Shown: positions 53,635 through 62,281 of the stretch, one piece after another | How the letters are laid out: each line of letters opens with the position of its first letter | Numbering within the stretch: the first letter of the stretch is position 1 | Assembly (NCBI GenBank): GCA_947169385.1 | Contig: CAMVPR010000002.1 | Coordinates: 1-64,000, forward strand | Direction of reading: 5' to 3' | Length of the DNA: 64,000 bases | From: an uncultured Lachnospiraceae bacterium | GTDB lineage: Bacteria > Bacillota > Clostridia > Lachnospirales > Lachnospiraceae | Notes under the pieces: generated by a model | Database searches by the model: none | What the model was told of the DNA's origin: nothing | What the model saw: only the letters and a program-made list of their open reading frames with translations | Made by a program: the position numbers and the translations under genes

Positions 53635-55005
53635 ATGGAACTTACCGAATCAATATACAAATGTTATGAGATGTGCGACTACATAGAAGCTAACGGTGTC
53701 ATCAAGGATAAGCTCGCCAACTCTCTTCGCGAGAACTTAAGGCAAGAGTTCCTTAATTTTACACTCTATCTTGCATTTGCAGACGGAGAAATCACAGACT
53801 CTGAGCTTTCGTTCATCAAGGAAGAACTCTTAGTCAACATGACAGCAGAAGCTGCTAAGAAGTTATATGATTTGAGACAATTGACCCCTGCCATATATGC
53901 TAACAAGATACCTTACGTTCTTAAGTATTTTGTGTTGGCTGATGCAGGAAGGAAGATTCCAAACGATAGATACGACAACAAGAAAGCCAAGACACTGGTA
54001 GAGACATTCAGAGCAATCGGACAGAACTACATAGCTAACAGTCCGGAACCGACTGACTTAGAGATTGATGCTCTTACCAAGTATCTGTTAACATTTGACA
54101 AATTCTTAAAAGAATACGCTCTGTTAAGACCTGATCAGAACTTGGCCGCCAATCTTGATGCACCTGTCAAGGAAGCTGAACCCGAGAAGACCACAGAGGA
54201 ACTACTTGCAGAGCTTAACTCTCTTACCGGCCTAGAGTCAGTCAAGACAGAGATTAATCAGCTTACCAACCTGGTTAAGGTTCAGGCAATCAGAAAAGAC
54301 AGAGGGCTTAACACCGCTGCCGTCAACAAGCACCTGGTATTCTCCGGTAATCCGGGATCAGGTAAGACTACAGTTGCAAGGCTTTTAGCAGGAATATATA
54401 AGAGTATCGGAGTTGTTTCAAAAGGACATTTGGTTGAGGTTGACCGTTCGGGTCTTGTGTGTGGTTACATCGGTCAGACCGCCACTAAGACTGCTGAAGT
54501 TATTGATTCTGCTTTAGGCGGAATCCTATTTATAGATGAGGCTTATACCCTTACCAACAACAAGGGGCAGGGGGATTTCGGACAGGAAGCGGTTGATACG
54601 CTCCTTAAGGGTATGGAGGATCACAGAGATGATCTTATCGTAATCTGTGCCGGATACACCGAGCTCATGGAAGAATTCATGGATTCTAATCCGGGGCTCA
54701 GATCTCGTTTCAGCAAGGTTCTTGTGTTTGAAGATTACAACGCAGATGAGCTTATCGAGATTCTTAAGTCAATGTGCAAGAAGCAGGATTACACGCTTTC
54801 CAAAGACGCATTGAATGTTGCTAAAGAATTCTTTAACAAGAGGGTTGCCGACAAGCCTGATACATTTGCAAATGCAAGAGATGTCAGGAATTATCTTGAG
54901 AAGGCAATAACCAATCAGGCCACAAGAATCGTGTCGATTGAGAAGCCTGAGGATGCTGAGCTTACAACCATCGAGGCGTGCGACCTTGAGGGAATATCTT
55001 TATAA
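53635..55005 (+). CDS. AAA+ ATPase of the CbbX/SpoVK type with TerB-like N-terminus
   Basis: 456 aa from ATG 53635 (AAAGGAGG ahead). Residues 1-165 contain a TerB-like helical domain (NFTLYLAFADGEITDSELSFIKEEL), which in tellurite-resistance-type proteins binds metal or membranes. A hinge with acidic residues precedes the AAA+ module: Walker A GNPGSGKTT at 238-246, the SGLVCGYIGQTATKT pore region, Walker B GGILFIDEAY, and sensor/arginine-finger NPGLRSRF. C-terminal lid follows. CbbX-type ATPases remodel protein complexes and SpoVK is a sporulation protein; the target here is unknown. Confidence 0.88.
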   Translation: MELTESIYKCYEMCDYIEANGVIKDKLANSLRENLRQEFLNFTLYLAFADGEITDSELSFIKEELLVNMTAEAAKKLYDLRQLTPAIYANKIPYVLKYFVLADAGRKIPNDRYDNKKAKTLVETFRAIGQNYIANSPEPTDLEIDALTKYLLTFDKFLKEYALLRPDQNLAANLDAPVKEAEPEKTTEELLAELNSLTGLESVKTEINQLTNLVKVQAIRKDRGLNTAAVNKHLVFSGNPGSGKTTVARLLAGIYKSIGVVSKGHLVEVDRSGLVCGYIGQTATKTAEVIDSALGGILFIDEAYTLTNNKGQGDFGQEAVDTLLKGMEDHRDDLIVICAGYTELMEEFMDSNPGLRSRFSKVLVFEDYNADELIEILKSMCKKQDYTLSKDALNVAKEFFNKRVADKPDTFANARDVRNYLEKAITNQATRIVSIEKPEDAELTTIEACDLEGISL

Positions 55006-55008
55006 TAA

Positions 55009-55043
55009 GATCCTTCGTCGCTGTGCTCCTCAGGATGACATGA
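55009..55043. repeat. family B fragment
   Basis: AGATCCTTCGTCGCTGTGCT followed by CCTCAGGATGACATG, directly upstream of a family A unit. Confidence 0.7.
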
Positions 55044-55050
55044 TATAATC

Positions 55051-55100
55051 GTAGCGGAGCACAGTGTGCTCCATAAGTGGCGAACAATGTTCGCCGCTAC
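55051..55100. repeat. family A full unit, reversed
   Basis: GTAGCGGAGCACAGTGTGCT ... ATGTTCGCCGCTAC, 50 bp; hairpin order inverted relative to 14708. Confidence 0.9.
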
Positions 55101-55107
55101 AGTTTAA

Positions 55108-55136
55108 AAAGGATAGGGCGTTACTCCCTATCCTTT
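55108..55136 (-). terminator. terminator of queH
   Basis: AAAGGATAGGG / CCCTATCCTTT, 11-bp perfect stem with a 7-nt loop that covers the queH stop codon; followed on the minus strand by UUUUUAAA. Confidence 0.8.
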
Positions 55137-55756
55137 CTTGAATATATACATCCACAATAATCCTGTCTGTATAGATTGTATTCTTTAGAAAGTTCGATGC
55201 TATGCTTATACCCATTCTTCTTCTTGAAATCGGATATAAGGTACTTGACATCATATTCTTCACTGAGCTTAAGCCCTATCTCGTTAAGCTTCTTAGAGTT
55301 CTTATAAGGGCTGACACTAAGAGTCGTTGCGAAATAGTCATAACCAAGCTCCTTGGCTGTCTTGGCAGTCTTATCAAGTCGCAATTCGTAGCATATGAAG
55401 CAACGATTACCACCCTCTCTAAGGTCCTCTAATCCCTTGACAACCTCATGAAACTTATCATTGTCATAATCACAATCAATAATGTCAAGCTTGTTAGAAG
55501 CCGGATACTCACCTATAAATCGTATCTCCTCTTCCTTGCGCTTAAGATATTCCTCATACGGCTCAATATTAGGATTATAATACAAAATAGTAATATCAAA
55601 ATGAGGACTCAAAACACTAATCACATGTGACGAGCACGGCGCACAACAACTGTGAAGAAGTATGCTCGGAGTGTAATCTAAGTTGTCAACTTCCCTCAGC
55701 TGCTCTTCCATCTTCTGATAATCATTAAGTTGCTTAAGTCTGTATTCAGGTATCAT
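55121..55756 (-). CDS. queH: epoxyqueuosine reductase QueH
   Basis: 211 aa. N-terminal block SILLHSCCAPCSSHVI (adjacent Cys pair near residue 36-39), then PNIEPYEEYLKRKEE, GGNRCFICYELRLDKTA with a CxxC, and the end RQDYCGCIYSRKDRE. The Cys residues bind the 4Fe-4S cluster and a metal site. QueH replaces QueG in many anaerobes and reduces epoxyqueuosine to queuosine in the tRNA anticodon. No other queuosine gene is adjacent. Start has AAGGATAG ahead, 4 bp from the preceding gene. Confidence 0.93.
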   Translation of the reverse strand: MIPEYRLKQLNDYQKMEEQLREVDNLDYTPSILLHSCCAPCSSHVISVLSPHFDITILYYNPNIEPYEEYLKRKEEEIRFIGEYPASNKLDIIDCDYDNDKFHEVVKGLEDLREGGNRCFICYELRLDKTAKTAKELGYDYFATTLSVSPYKNSKKLNEIGLKLSEEYDVKYLISDFKKKNGYKHSIELSKEYNLYRQDYCGCIYSRKDRE

Positions 55757-55759
55757 AAT

Positions 55760-56314
55760 CTATCCTTTAAGAGGGTTGCCGCAAGCCTGACACCTAACAA
55801 ATTGCCCTGCCTGAAAGACATCTCCGTTTATCAATGTATTGACAGTACCACAACTAGGACACACCACACTCTGTCCTTCGATTGGCTGACTGGTTCTCAT
55901 AATCTGAATAATAATATTCTTACTTGCAATATCGTACGAGATTCCGCATAAATACCCCTTAGCCAATAATGAAATAATCTCCTTCTCAATAGCCGGCTCA
56001 GGAATAACCTTGCCCATAGAAACAGAAAGTCCCTGTCGTAATTCAGCGATATTCATAACATTATCTCGGTTCTGACTTATGACAAATGCGTACTTTTTGG
56101 CACGTCCACTCTTATATCTCTTAATGCAAATATTGACGACAGGCCAGAGGAATAGCGCATCCAATACAAAGTCCGCCCACAAGCCATCATCACCTTTCTT
56201 GATATCTGTACCCGTAACAGATATTCCTGCAGCTATAAACAAAATGCAGACAGATAATATTATAATATCTACAGCTAGATTCCTTCTTGACTTACTACCT
56301 AAAAACGTCTCCAT
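55760..56314 (-). CDS. membrane protein with C-terminal zinc ribbon, unknown function
   Basis: 184 aa. Membrane segments at about 15-35 and 47-62, then a cytoplasmic helix-rich part (INIAELRQGLSVSMGKVIPEPAIEKEIISLLAKGYLCGISYD) that could be a winged-helix-like domain, then the zinc ribbon CPSCGTVN ... RCQACGNPL. No family recognised. The ATG at 56314 has AAGGAG ahead. It is transcribed ahead of queH with a 3-bp gap. Its upstream region is the 63-bp tandem array. Confidence 0.7.
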   Translation of the reverse strand: METFLGSKSRRNLAVDIIILSVCILFIAAGISVTGTDIKKGDDGLWADFVLDALFLWPVVNICIKRYKSGRAKKYAFVISQNRDNVMNIAELRQGLSVSMGKVIPEPAIEKEIISLLAKGYLCGISYDIASKNIIIQIMRTSQPIEGQSVVCPSCGTVNTLINGDVFQAGQFVRCQACGNPLKG

Positions 56315-56340
56315 AATAAACTCCTTATATACTATCCTTT

Positions 56341-56490
56341 ATGGCGAACGATGTTCGCCGCTACTACATTATCCATTATTATACTACATATATGCTATTC
56401 TTTATGGCGAACGATGTTCGCCGCTACTACATTATCCATTATTATATTACATATATACTATCCTTTATGGCGAACAATGTTCGCCGCTAC
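56341..56490. repeat. 63-bp tandem repeat with three family A half-units
   Basis: ATGGCGAACRATGTTCGCCG plus CTAC starts at 56341, 56404 and 56467, each followed by TACATTATCCATTATTATAC-like filler in the first two. The exact 63-bp period indicates local duplication of a half-unit. The 56315-56537 gap holds nothing else. Confidence 0.92.
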
Positions 56491-56537
56491 TACATCCTTC
56501 ACTATATTATACATCCTAAACATCCCATATTCAACAA

Positions 56538-58745
56538 CTACTTAAACCAATTAAGTCTCAGCGCGTTACTCACAACAAAGAAACTTGATAGGCTCATCGC
56601 AGCCGCAGAAAGTTCGGGGCTTAACGAAACTCCAAGCGGAGCAATCAAAGCACCTGCCGCAATAGGGATTCCGATGATATTATAAATGAACGCCCAGAAT
56701 AGATTCTGATGAATATTTCTAACCGTTGCCTTAGACAATCTATACGCCTTAACAACATCCATAAGAGAATTCTTCGTAAGAACTACATCACACGCATCAA
56801 TGGCAACATCCGTGCCATGCCCGATAGAGAATCCGACATCAGCAGATGTAAGAGCCGGCGCATCATTAATTCCGTCACCAACCATCATAACCTTTCCGTC
56901 CTTCTTAAGCTCACTGACTTTATCTGCTTTTTCAGCCGGCAATACACCTGATATAACACTGTCTACCTTGCTCTGCGCACCTATTGCATTTGCAGTAATA
57001 TCATTATCTCCTGTTAACATATAAACGTTGAGTCCAAGTTTCTTAAGCTCATTTATGGCATCCACACTGTCTTCTCTTAAAGTATCTGAAACAGCAATAA
57101 CACCTACAACCACGCTGTCAACAGTCACTACAACAGGAGTTTTCCCTTGATTAGATAACGATGAAATCTCATCAAGCACCTCCCTATCAATGTCGTCTCC
57201 GATAAATTTAAGGCTTCCAACCTTCACATCGCGACCATCAATTATGCCCTTAACTCCATTGCCTGTCAAAGTCTCAAAACCGCTCACCGCCTTAACATCA
57301 CCGTCATAGCATTCAACAATCGCCTTGGCGATCGGATGCTCACTCATCGACTCAAGTGAGGCTGCTATACTTAGCACCTCCTCATCGCTCGCGCCGTTAA
57401 AAGTAGTTATATCTGTTACTTCCATCTCTCCCTTGGTAATCGTTCCGGTCTTATCAAGGCAAATACTACTCACACTTCCGGTAACCTCTAATGCCTCCGA
57501 AGTCTTAAAAAGAATACCGTTCTTAGCACCAACTCCGTTACCAACCATAATAGCAACCGGAGTTGCAAGCCCAAGCGAACAAGGACAGCTTATAACAAGT
57601 ACAGCTATTCCTCTTTCAAGCGCCATGTAATAATCTGCTCCAACCAAAAGCCAGATAACAGTAGTAAGAACTGCAATAATCATAACTATCGGAACAAACA
57701 CCCCGGATACTTTATCAGCGACCTTGGCAATAGGAGCTTTACTGGCTGCTGCATCCGAAACCAGCTTGATAATCTTCTGAAGAGACGTGTCCTCTCCTAC
57801 CTTAGTTGCCTCGCATCTGATAAATCCCGATTGATTGATTGTTCCGGTAGACACATAGTCCCCTACCGTCTTGTCGACAGGGATACTCTCGCCTGTAAGC
57901 ATTGCCTCATCAACAGCGCAGCTTCCCTCAATTATTACACCATCTACAGGAATTGCCTCACCGGGTCTGACAACAAAACAATCTCCAACCTTAACGAACT
58001 TAGCGTCAATCGTCTTCTCCTCACCACCTCTTAATACAACAGCAGTTGCCGGTGTAAGGTTGATAAGGCTTTTAAGCGCATCCTTAGTTCGTCCCTTAGA
58101 CACAGCCTCCAGAAACTTTCCAACTGTAATAAGAGTGAGAATCATAGCCGCAGCTTCGAAATAAAGTCCCATCATCGCATGACTTACAACATTTTCATCG
58201 CCATCTACATATCCTCTACTCATTACAAACAATTCATATACACTTAAGGCAAATGAAGCCGTTGCACCAAGTGAAACCAAGGTATCCATATTAGGCGCCC
58301 TATTAACAAGCCCTCTAAAACCACTGACAAAAAACTTCTGATTAATTATCATAATTATAACAGTAATAAGCAACTCATAAAGTCCCATCGCCATATGATT
58401 ACCTTCCATAAAAGAAGGAAGCTTAAATCCAAAAAGCATATGTCCCATAGAGACATATAGTAATGGGATTATAAAAATGACAGAAAGAATAAGTCTGTTA
58501 CGAATCACTTTTATCTCGTCGACCTGAACGTCGGATACTGTATCCTCTCCTTTTTTGGTTGCGCCAAAACCTGCTTTCTCAACTGCTTTTATAACATCTA
58601 ATGATGAATACTCTCCCTCTACCGACATTGAGTTAGTAAGAAGACTTACGCTTACCTTCTCAACTCCTTCTACTTTAGAAACAACCTTTTCAACTCTCGA
58701 CTGACACGCCGCACATGACATGCCACTTACATTATATTGCTCCAT
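56538..58745 (-). CDS. copA: copper-translocating P1B-type ATPase
   Basis: 735 aa. One N-terminal HMA domain with CAAC (11-14), eight membrane segments, TGES actuator ([12 protein letters not shown]), the transport motif [11 protein letters not shown], the phosphorylation site [18 protein letters not shown] and [13 protein letters not shown] with the HP loop marks the Cu+ export class. It pumps copper out of the cytosol. No copper chaperone or CsoR/CopY regulator is next to it. It is divergent from the feo operon. Confidence 0.96.
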   Translation of the reverse strand: MEQYNVSGMSCAACQSRVEKVVSKVEGVEKVSVSLLTNSMSVEGEYSSLDVIKAVEKAGFGATKKGEDTVSDVQVDEIKVIRNRLILSVIFIIPLLYVSMGHMLFGFKLPSFMEGNHMAMGLYELLITVIIMIINQKFFVSGFRGLVNRAPNMDTLVSLGATASFALSVYELFVMSRGYVDGDENVVSHAMMGLYFEAAAMILTLITVGKFLEAVSKGRTKDALKSLINLTPATAVVLRGGEEKTIDAKFVKVGDCFVVRPGEAIPVDGVIIEGSCAVDEAMLTGESIPVDKTVGDYVSTGTINQSGFIRCEATKVGEDTSLQKIIKLVSDAAASKAPIAKVADKVSGVFVPIVMIIAVLTTVIWLLVGADYYMALERGIAVLVISCPCSLGLATPVAIMVGNGVGAKNGILFKTSEALEVTGSVSSICLDKTGTITKGEMEVTDITTFNGASDEEVLSIAASLESMSEHPIAKAIVECYDGDVKAVSGFETLTGNGVKGIIDGRDVKVGSLKFIGDDIDREVLDEISSLSNQGKTPVVVTVDSVVVGVIAVSDTLREDSVDAINELKKLGLNVYMLTGDNDITANAIGAQSKVDSVISGVLPAEKADKVSELKKDGKVMMVGDGINDAPALTSADVGFSIGHGTDVAIDACDVVLTKNSLMDVVKAYRLSKATVRNIHQNLFWAFIYNIIGIPIAAGALIAPLGVSLSPELSAAAMSLSSFFVVSNALRLNWFK

Positions 58746-58765
58746 GATATCACCTCACTATGCGT

Positions 58766-58794
58766 AGTATATAACAAGTTTTTGCTTAATACAA
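58766..58794 (-). promoter_or_regulatory. promoter of copA
   Basis: TTGTAT, 17-bp spacer, TATACT on the minus strand, 20 bp from the start codon. No CsoR or CopY-type palindrome was recognised. Confidence 0.75.
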
Positions 58795-58812
58795 CCAATC
58801 AAAAAATAATCC

Positions 58813-58841
58813 TTGACAACTCCATAATATTTAAATATAAT
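58813..58841 (+). promoter_or_regulatory. consensus sigma-A promoter of the feo operon
   Basis: TTGACA, 17-bp spacer, TATAAT, a perfect match to consensus. The predicted leader to feoA is about 135 nt and contains the 20-bp repeats. Confidence 0.88.
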
Positions 58842-58888
58842 TAATTCGCTAGAGATGTTAAATGATACTAACTACAGATAATAACATT

Positions 58889-58957
58889 AAACATTCGATA
58901 GCACAAGTAAACATTTGATAATACAAATAAACATTTGATAACGCAAGTGAACATTTT
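58889..58957 (+). repeat. 20-bp direct repeats in the feo leader
   Basis: Three copies at 58889, 58909 and 58929 (AAACATTYGATARYRCAARW-like: AAACATTCGATAGCACAAGT, AAACATTTGATAATACAAAT, AAACATTTGATAACGCAAGT) and a partial fourth GAACATTTT. They lie downstream of the predicted transcription start, in the untranslated leader, spaced two helical turns apart. Confidence 0.9.
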
Positions 58958-58983
58958 GGTGGATTAATAAGGAGAGATGCACT

Positions 58984-59193
58984 ATGCCTATAACATTTGC
59001 AGACGATAATACAGAATACGAAGTTAAAAGAATCGGCGGTAACGCCAAAGCTAAGCAGCATCTTGAGGACTTGGGTTTCCATGTTGGAAGCGCAATCACA
59101 ATCGTCAATAAATCCGGCGAGGATCTGATACTTAAAGTCAAGGATTCAAGAATAGCATTAAGCCGCGAGTTGGCCGGCAAGATTATGGTTTGA
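58984..59193 (+). CDS. feoA: FeoA-domain protein, first copy
   Basis: 69 aa, the size of a lone FeoA SH3-like domain: YEVKRIGGNAKAKQHLEDLGFHVGSAITIVNKSGEDLILKVKDSRIALSRELAGKIMV. FeoA binds or modulates FeoB in ferrous iron uptake. RBS GGAGAG. First gene of the operon, 44 bp from the second feoA. Confidence 0.92.
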   Translation: MPITFADDNTEYEVKRIGGNAKAKQHLEDLGFHVGSAITIVNKSGEDLILKVKDSRIALSRELAGKIMV

Positions 59194-59237
59194 TTTTACA
59201 ATTAAATAATATTATCAAGCTAAGGAGGTAACGGATA

Positions 59238-59456
59238 ATGACGCTTAAAGAAGCCAAAGTAGGCGACACGGTCAAGGTTATTAAGATTGACGGTGTTGGA
59301 CCTGTAAAGCGAAGAATTATGGACATGGGCATCACCAAAGGTGTTGAAATATATGTCCGTAAGGTTGCACCACTCGGCGATCCCTTTGAGTTAAATGTCA
59401 GAGGATATGAATTATCAATCAGAAAAGCTGATGCCGAAATGATAATCGTTGAGTAA
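59238..59456 (+). CDS. feoA: FeoA-domain protein, second copy
   Basis: 72 aa, also a single FeoA domain (LKEAKVGDTVKVIKIDGVGPVKRRIMDMGITKGVEIYVRKVAPLGDPFELNVRGYELSIRKADAEMIIV). It differs clearly from the first copy, so duplication is old. AAGGAGG ahead. 30 bp upstream of feoB. Tandem FeoA genes are common in Clostridia and may form a hetero-oligomer on FeoB (inference). Confidence 0.94.
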   Translation: MTLKEAKVGDTVKVIKIDGVGPVKRRIMDMGITKGVEIYVRKVAPLGDPFELNVRGYELSIRKADAEMIIVE

Positions 59457-59486
59457 TAATTATAAGCAAATGAAAGGAGACTAATC

Positions 59487-61775
59487 ATGGCAATCACTAT
59501 TGCTTTAGCAGGCAATCCTAACAGCGGTAAGACCACTTTGTTTAACGCACTGACAGGTGCCAACCAGTACGTTGGTAACTGGCCCGGTGTTACAGTTGAG
59601 AAGAAGGAGGGTAAGATCAAGGGAGATAAAGATGTAACTCTCCAGGACCTTCCGGGTATTTATTCATTATCACCTTATTCACTTGAGGAAGTTGTTGCTC
59701 GTGAATATTTGGTAAATGAAAAACCAGATGCAATTCTTAATATTATAGACGGAACCAATATTGAGCGTAACCTATATCTTACTTCTCAGTTATTAGAGCT
59801 CAATATCCCGGTTGTAGTTGCTGTCAATATGATGGATCTTGTTGAGAAAAACGGCGACACAATCAACATAAACGAGTTATCTAAGAAGCTTAAGTGCCCT
59901 GTATACGAGGTGAGCGCACTTAAGAAATCAGGTATTAAAGAAGTAATCAACGCAACAATCGAAGTTGCCAAGGCTTCAGATAAATCAGTTTCTTATCTTA
60001 ATTTTTCAAATGAAGTTGAAAATGCATTATCAGAAATCGGTAATATAATAACCAACAGAGTAGATTCCAATCTTATGCGTTGGTTCTCGGTTAAGTTTTT
60101 TGAAAGGGATGAGAAAGTTGCAGAATCAGTTAAACTCTCCGGCAACTTAGCTCAGAAGGTCGAGAATGTAATCACCGCCCTTGAGAAGGAGCTTGACGAC
60201 GATTCGGAAAGTATCATCACTAACGAGAGATATAACGCAATCTCAGATATTACCAAAGGTACTGTTAAGAAGAAAGCTACCAAAGACCACATGACCACAT
60301 CTGATAAGGTGGATAAGATTGTTACTAACCGTATCTTGGGTCTTCCTATATTTGCAGCGATTATGTTCATTATATATGCTGTAGCGATGGGTGGATGGCC
60401 TGTTTCAATCGGTACAATGGCTACTGATTTTACTAATGATGTAATCTTTGGTGAGTGGGTTCCCGGTCTTTTTGATAAGATTTTATCTGCTTGCAATGTT
60501 GATGACGGAAGCTGGTTATACGGTCTTATCCAGAACGGTATCGTAGCAGGTTTCGGAGCTGTTATCGGTTTCGTTCCTCAGATGCTTGTACTCTTCCTCT
60601 TCCTCTCTATCTTGGAGGATATCGGATACATGGCTCGTGTAGCTTTCGTTATGGACAGGATATTCAGACAGTTCGGACTTTCAGGTAAATCATTTATCCC
60701 TGTTTTGGTTGCTACAGGATGTGGTGTTCCCGGTATCATGGCTTCAAGAACCATTGAAAATGACAGAGACAGAAAGATGACAATCATGACTACAACATTT
60801 ATCCCTTGTGGAGCTAAGCTTCCTATCATCGGACTTGTTGCGGGTGCTTTGTTCAACCAGTCGGCATGGGTTTCAACATCAGCATTTTTCATCGGAATTC
60901 TTTCTATTATTCTTTCAGGTATAATTCTTAAGAAGTTCAAGGCATTTGCCGGTGAGCCTGCTCCTTTCGTAATGGAGCTTCCTTCTTACCATGTGCCTTC
61001 GGTAAGAAATGTTTTGAGTGCAACCTGGGAGCGTGGCTGGTCTTTCATTAAGAGAGCAGGCTCAGTCATCGTCATTGCATCAATCATTATCTGGTTCTTC
61101 TCTTCTTTTGGAACCATAAACGGCAAGTTCGGTATGGTTGAGGATATGTTTGCAGACGAATCAATCGTTACTGAGTCAGTTGTTAATGATATTGCTGATA
61201 GAATGAATATTCCTGTAGAGGATGTTGCTCCTATGGATTCATCTATGCTTGCTGCTGTAGGTAATGGAATGTCATTCTTATTCAAGCCTCTTGGCTTCGG
61301 AACATGGAAGTCTGCGGTTGCAACAGTTACCGGTCTTGTAGCAAAAGAGGAGGTTATAGGAACCTTCGGTGTGCTTTATAATTATGATGAAGAGGCTACA
61401 GGCGAGGAATTGGGTGAAAAAGGTGAGAGCATCTGGCCTAGAGTTGCTGATGACTTCACACCGATTGCTGCATTTGCATTCATGGTATTCAACTTGCTCT
61501 GTGCACCATGCTTCGCTGCTATCGGTGCAATTAAGCGTGAGATGAACAATGCCAAATGGACCTGGGCCGCAATCGGATATATGACCTTATGGGCATATGT
61601 ACTTGCATTGATGATTTACCAGATTGGTGGTTTGTTTACAGGAACGTTAAGTTTCGGAGTTGGCACTGTATTCGGATTCATTTTACTTGGTCTCCTAATC
61701 TTCTTCCTTTTCAGAAAGGGATATGTCGCTGACGACGAAGTTCACAATCTTACAGATGTTGCATCTGACAAGTAA
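59487..61775 (+). CDS. feoB: ferrous iron transporter FeoB
   Basis: 762 aa. N-terminal GTPase: G1 GNPNSGKT (9-16), G2 region with WPGVTVEKKEG, G3 DLPGIYSL, G4 NMMD. A helical GDI region follows, then the membrane domain from about 275 with Gate motifs (GFGAVIGFVPQMLVLF, VATGCGVPGI, SRTIENDRDRKMTIMTTTFIPCGAKLP) and a C-terminal pair ending at about 750. It moves Fe2+ inward, regulated by GTP. Cys in the FIPCGAK gate is conserved. Followed by a terminator, then the Cys-rich gene. Confidence 0.97.
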   Translation: MAITIALAGNPNSGKTTLFNALTGANQYVGNWPGVTVEKKEGKIKGDKDVTLQDLPGIYSLSPYSLEEVVAREYLVNEKPDAILNIIDGTNIERNLYLTSQLLELNIPVVVAVNMMDLVEKNGDTININELSKKLKCPVYEVSALKKSGIKEVINATIEVAKASDKSVSYLNFSNEVENALSEIGNIITNRVDSNLMRWFSVKFFERDEKVAESVKLSGNLAQKVENVITALEKELDDDSESIITNERYNAISDITKGTVKKKATKDHMTTSDKVDKIVTNRILGLPIFAAIMFIIYAVAMGGWPVSIGTMATDFTNDVIFGEWVPGLFDKILSACNVDDGSWLYGLIQNGIVAGFGAVIGFVPQMLVLFLFLSILEDIGYMARVAFVMDRIFRQFGLSGKSFIPVLVATGCGVPGIMASRTIENDRDRKMTIMTTTFIPCGAKLPIIGLVAGALFNQSAWVSTSAFFIGILSIILSGIILKKFKAFAGEPAPFVMELPSYHVPSVRNVLSATWERGWSFIKRAGSVIVIASIIIWFFSSFGTINGKFGMVEDMFADESIVTESVVNDIADRMNIPVEDVAPMDSSMLAAVGNGMSFLFKPLGFGTWKSAVATVTGLVAKEEVIGTFGVLYNYDEEATGEELGEKGESIWPRVADDFTPIAAFAFMVFNLLCAPCFAAIGAIKREMNNAKWTWAAIGYMTLWAYVLALMIYQIGGLFTGTLSFGVGTVFGFILLGLLIFFLFRKGYVADDEVHNLTDVASDK

Positions 61776-61793
61776 TTAGTGTATATTAGTAAT

Positions 61794-61821
61794 GGTGGGG
61801 CTTAAGTCGCCCCACCTTTTT
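61794..61821 (+). terminator. terminator between feoB and the Cys-rich gene
   Basis: GGTGGGGC / GCCCCACC, 8-bp GC-rich stem with a 7-nt loop and UUUUU. The downstream genes must be read by leakage or from another start. Confidence 0.88.
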
Positions 61822-61843
61822 ATTAGATTAAGGTGGGATTATT

Positions 61844-62026
61844 ATGGGATTCTTTATAGTTTTGTTAGCGGTATGCGTTTTGATTGCGTTATGCATAAAA
61901 GATTTAATACCCCCTAAGAAACAAGAAGGAGGCTGTGATGGTGCTTCGTGCAGCGGATGTGCCGGATGTAATTCTTCAGATTCAGAGATTATTGTGACTG
62001 TCAAGAGACCTAAGGAGGATGAATAA
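61844..62026 (+). CDS. FeoB-associated Cys-rich membrane protein
   Basis: 60 aa. One membrane segment (residues 2-21) and a cytoplasmic Cys-rich stretch GGCDGASCSGCAGCNSS (C31, C36, C39, C42), then a charged end. This is the known FeoB-associated Cys-rich family that follows feoB in many Firmicutes and may stand in for FeoC or chaperone Fe2+. RBS AAGGTGGG. Confidence 0.9.
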   Translation: MGFFIVLLAVCVLIALCIKDLIPPKKQEGGCDGASCSGCAGCNSSDSEIIVTVKRPKEDE

Positions 62027-62028
62027 TC

Positions 62029-62277
62029 ATGATAGAGACAACAGTATCAATTGAAGGTATGATGTGTAACATGTGCGAGACTCATGTTAATGAGACATTC
62101 AGAAAGAAGTTTAATATCAAGAAGGTTAGTGCCGACCACAAGAAGAAACAGGCAGTAATTATAAGCGAGAATGAGCTTAACGAAGAAGAAGTCAAGGACG
62201 CAGTTACGGAGCTTGGATATGATTATCTTGGAATGACTTCTAAAGAACACGTCAAGAAAGGCTTGTTTAAAAGGTGA
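62029..62277 (+). CDS. small HMA-domain metal-binding protein
   Basis: 82 aa. Residues 1-68 are a heavy-metal-associated fold with the metal site MMCNMCETH (CxxC at 13-16) and the usual beta-alpha-beta layout. The tail KEHVKKGLFKR is basic. HMA proteins carry soft metals such as Cu+ or Zn2+; in this operon iron handling or exchange with the divergent copper ATPase is possible (inference). Its ribosome site lies inside the end of the Cys-rich gene; 2 bp separate them. Confidence 0.88.
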   Translation: MIETTVSIEGMMCNMCETHVNETFRKKFNIKKVSADHKKKQAVIISENELNEEEVKDAVTELGYDYLGMTSKEHVKKGLFKR

Positions 62278-62281
62278 ATCT

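Noticed and set aside
56079..56685. Plus-strand frames through the 63-bp array
   Set aside because: Produced by the in-phase repeat period; repeated peptides only mirror the DNA repeats.
58889..58957. CRISPR or origin iterons in the feo leader
   Set aside because: The 20-bp units have no spacers and no replication or cas gene is nearby; they lie in an mRNA leader.
58858..59180. Minus-strand ORFs over the feo leader and feoA
   Set aside because: They are antisense to a well-supported gene and to the 20-bp repeats, with no ribosome site or recognisable domain.
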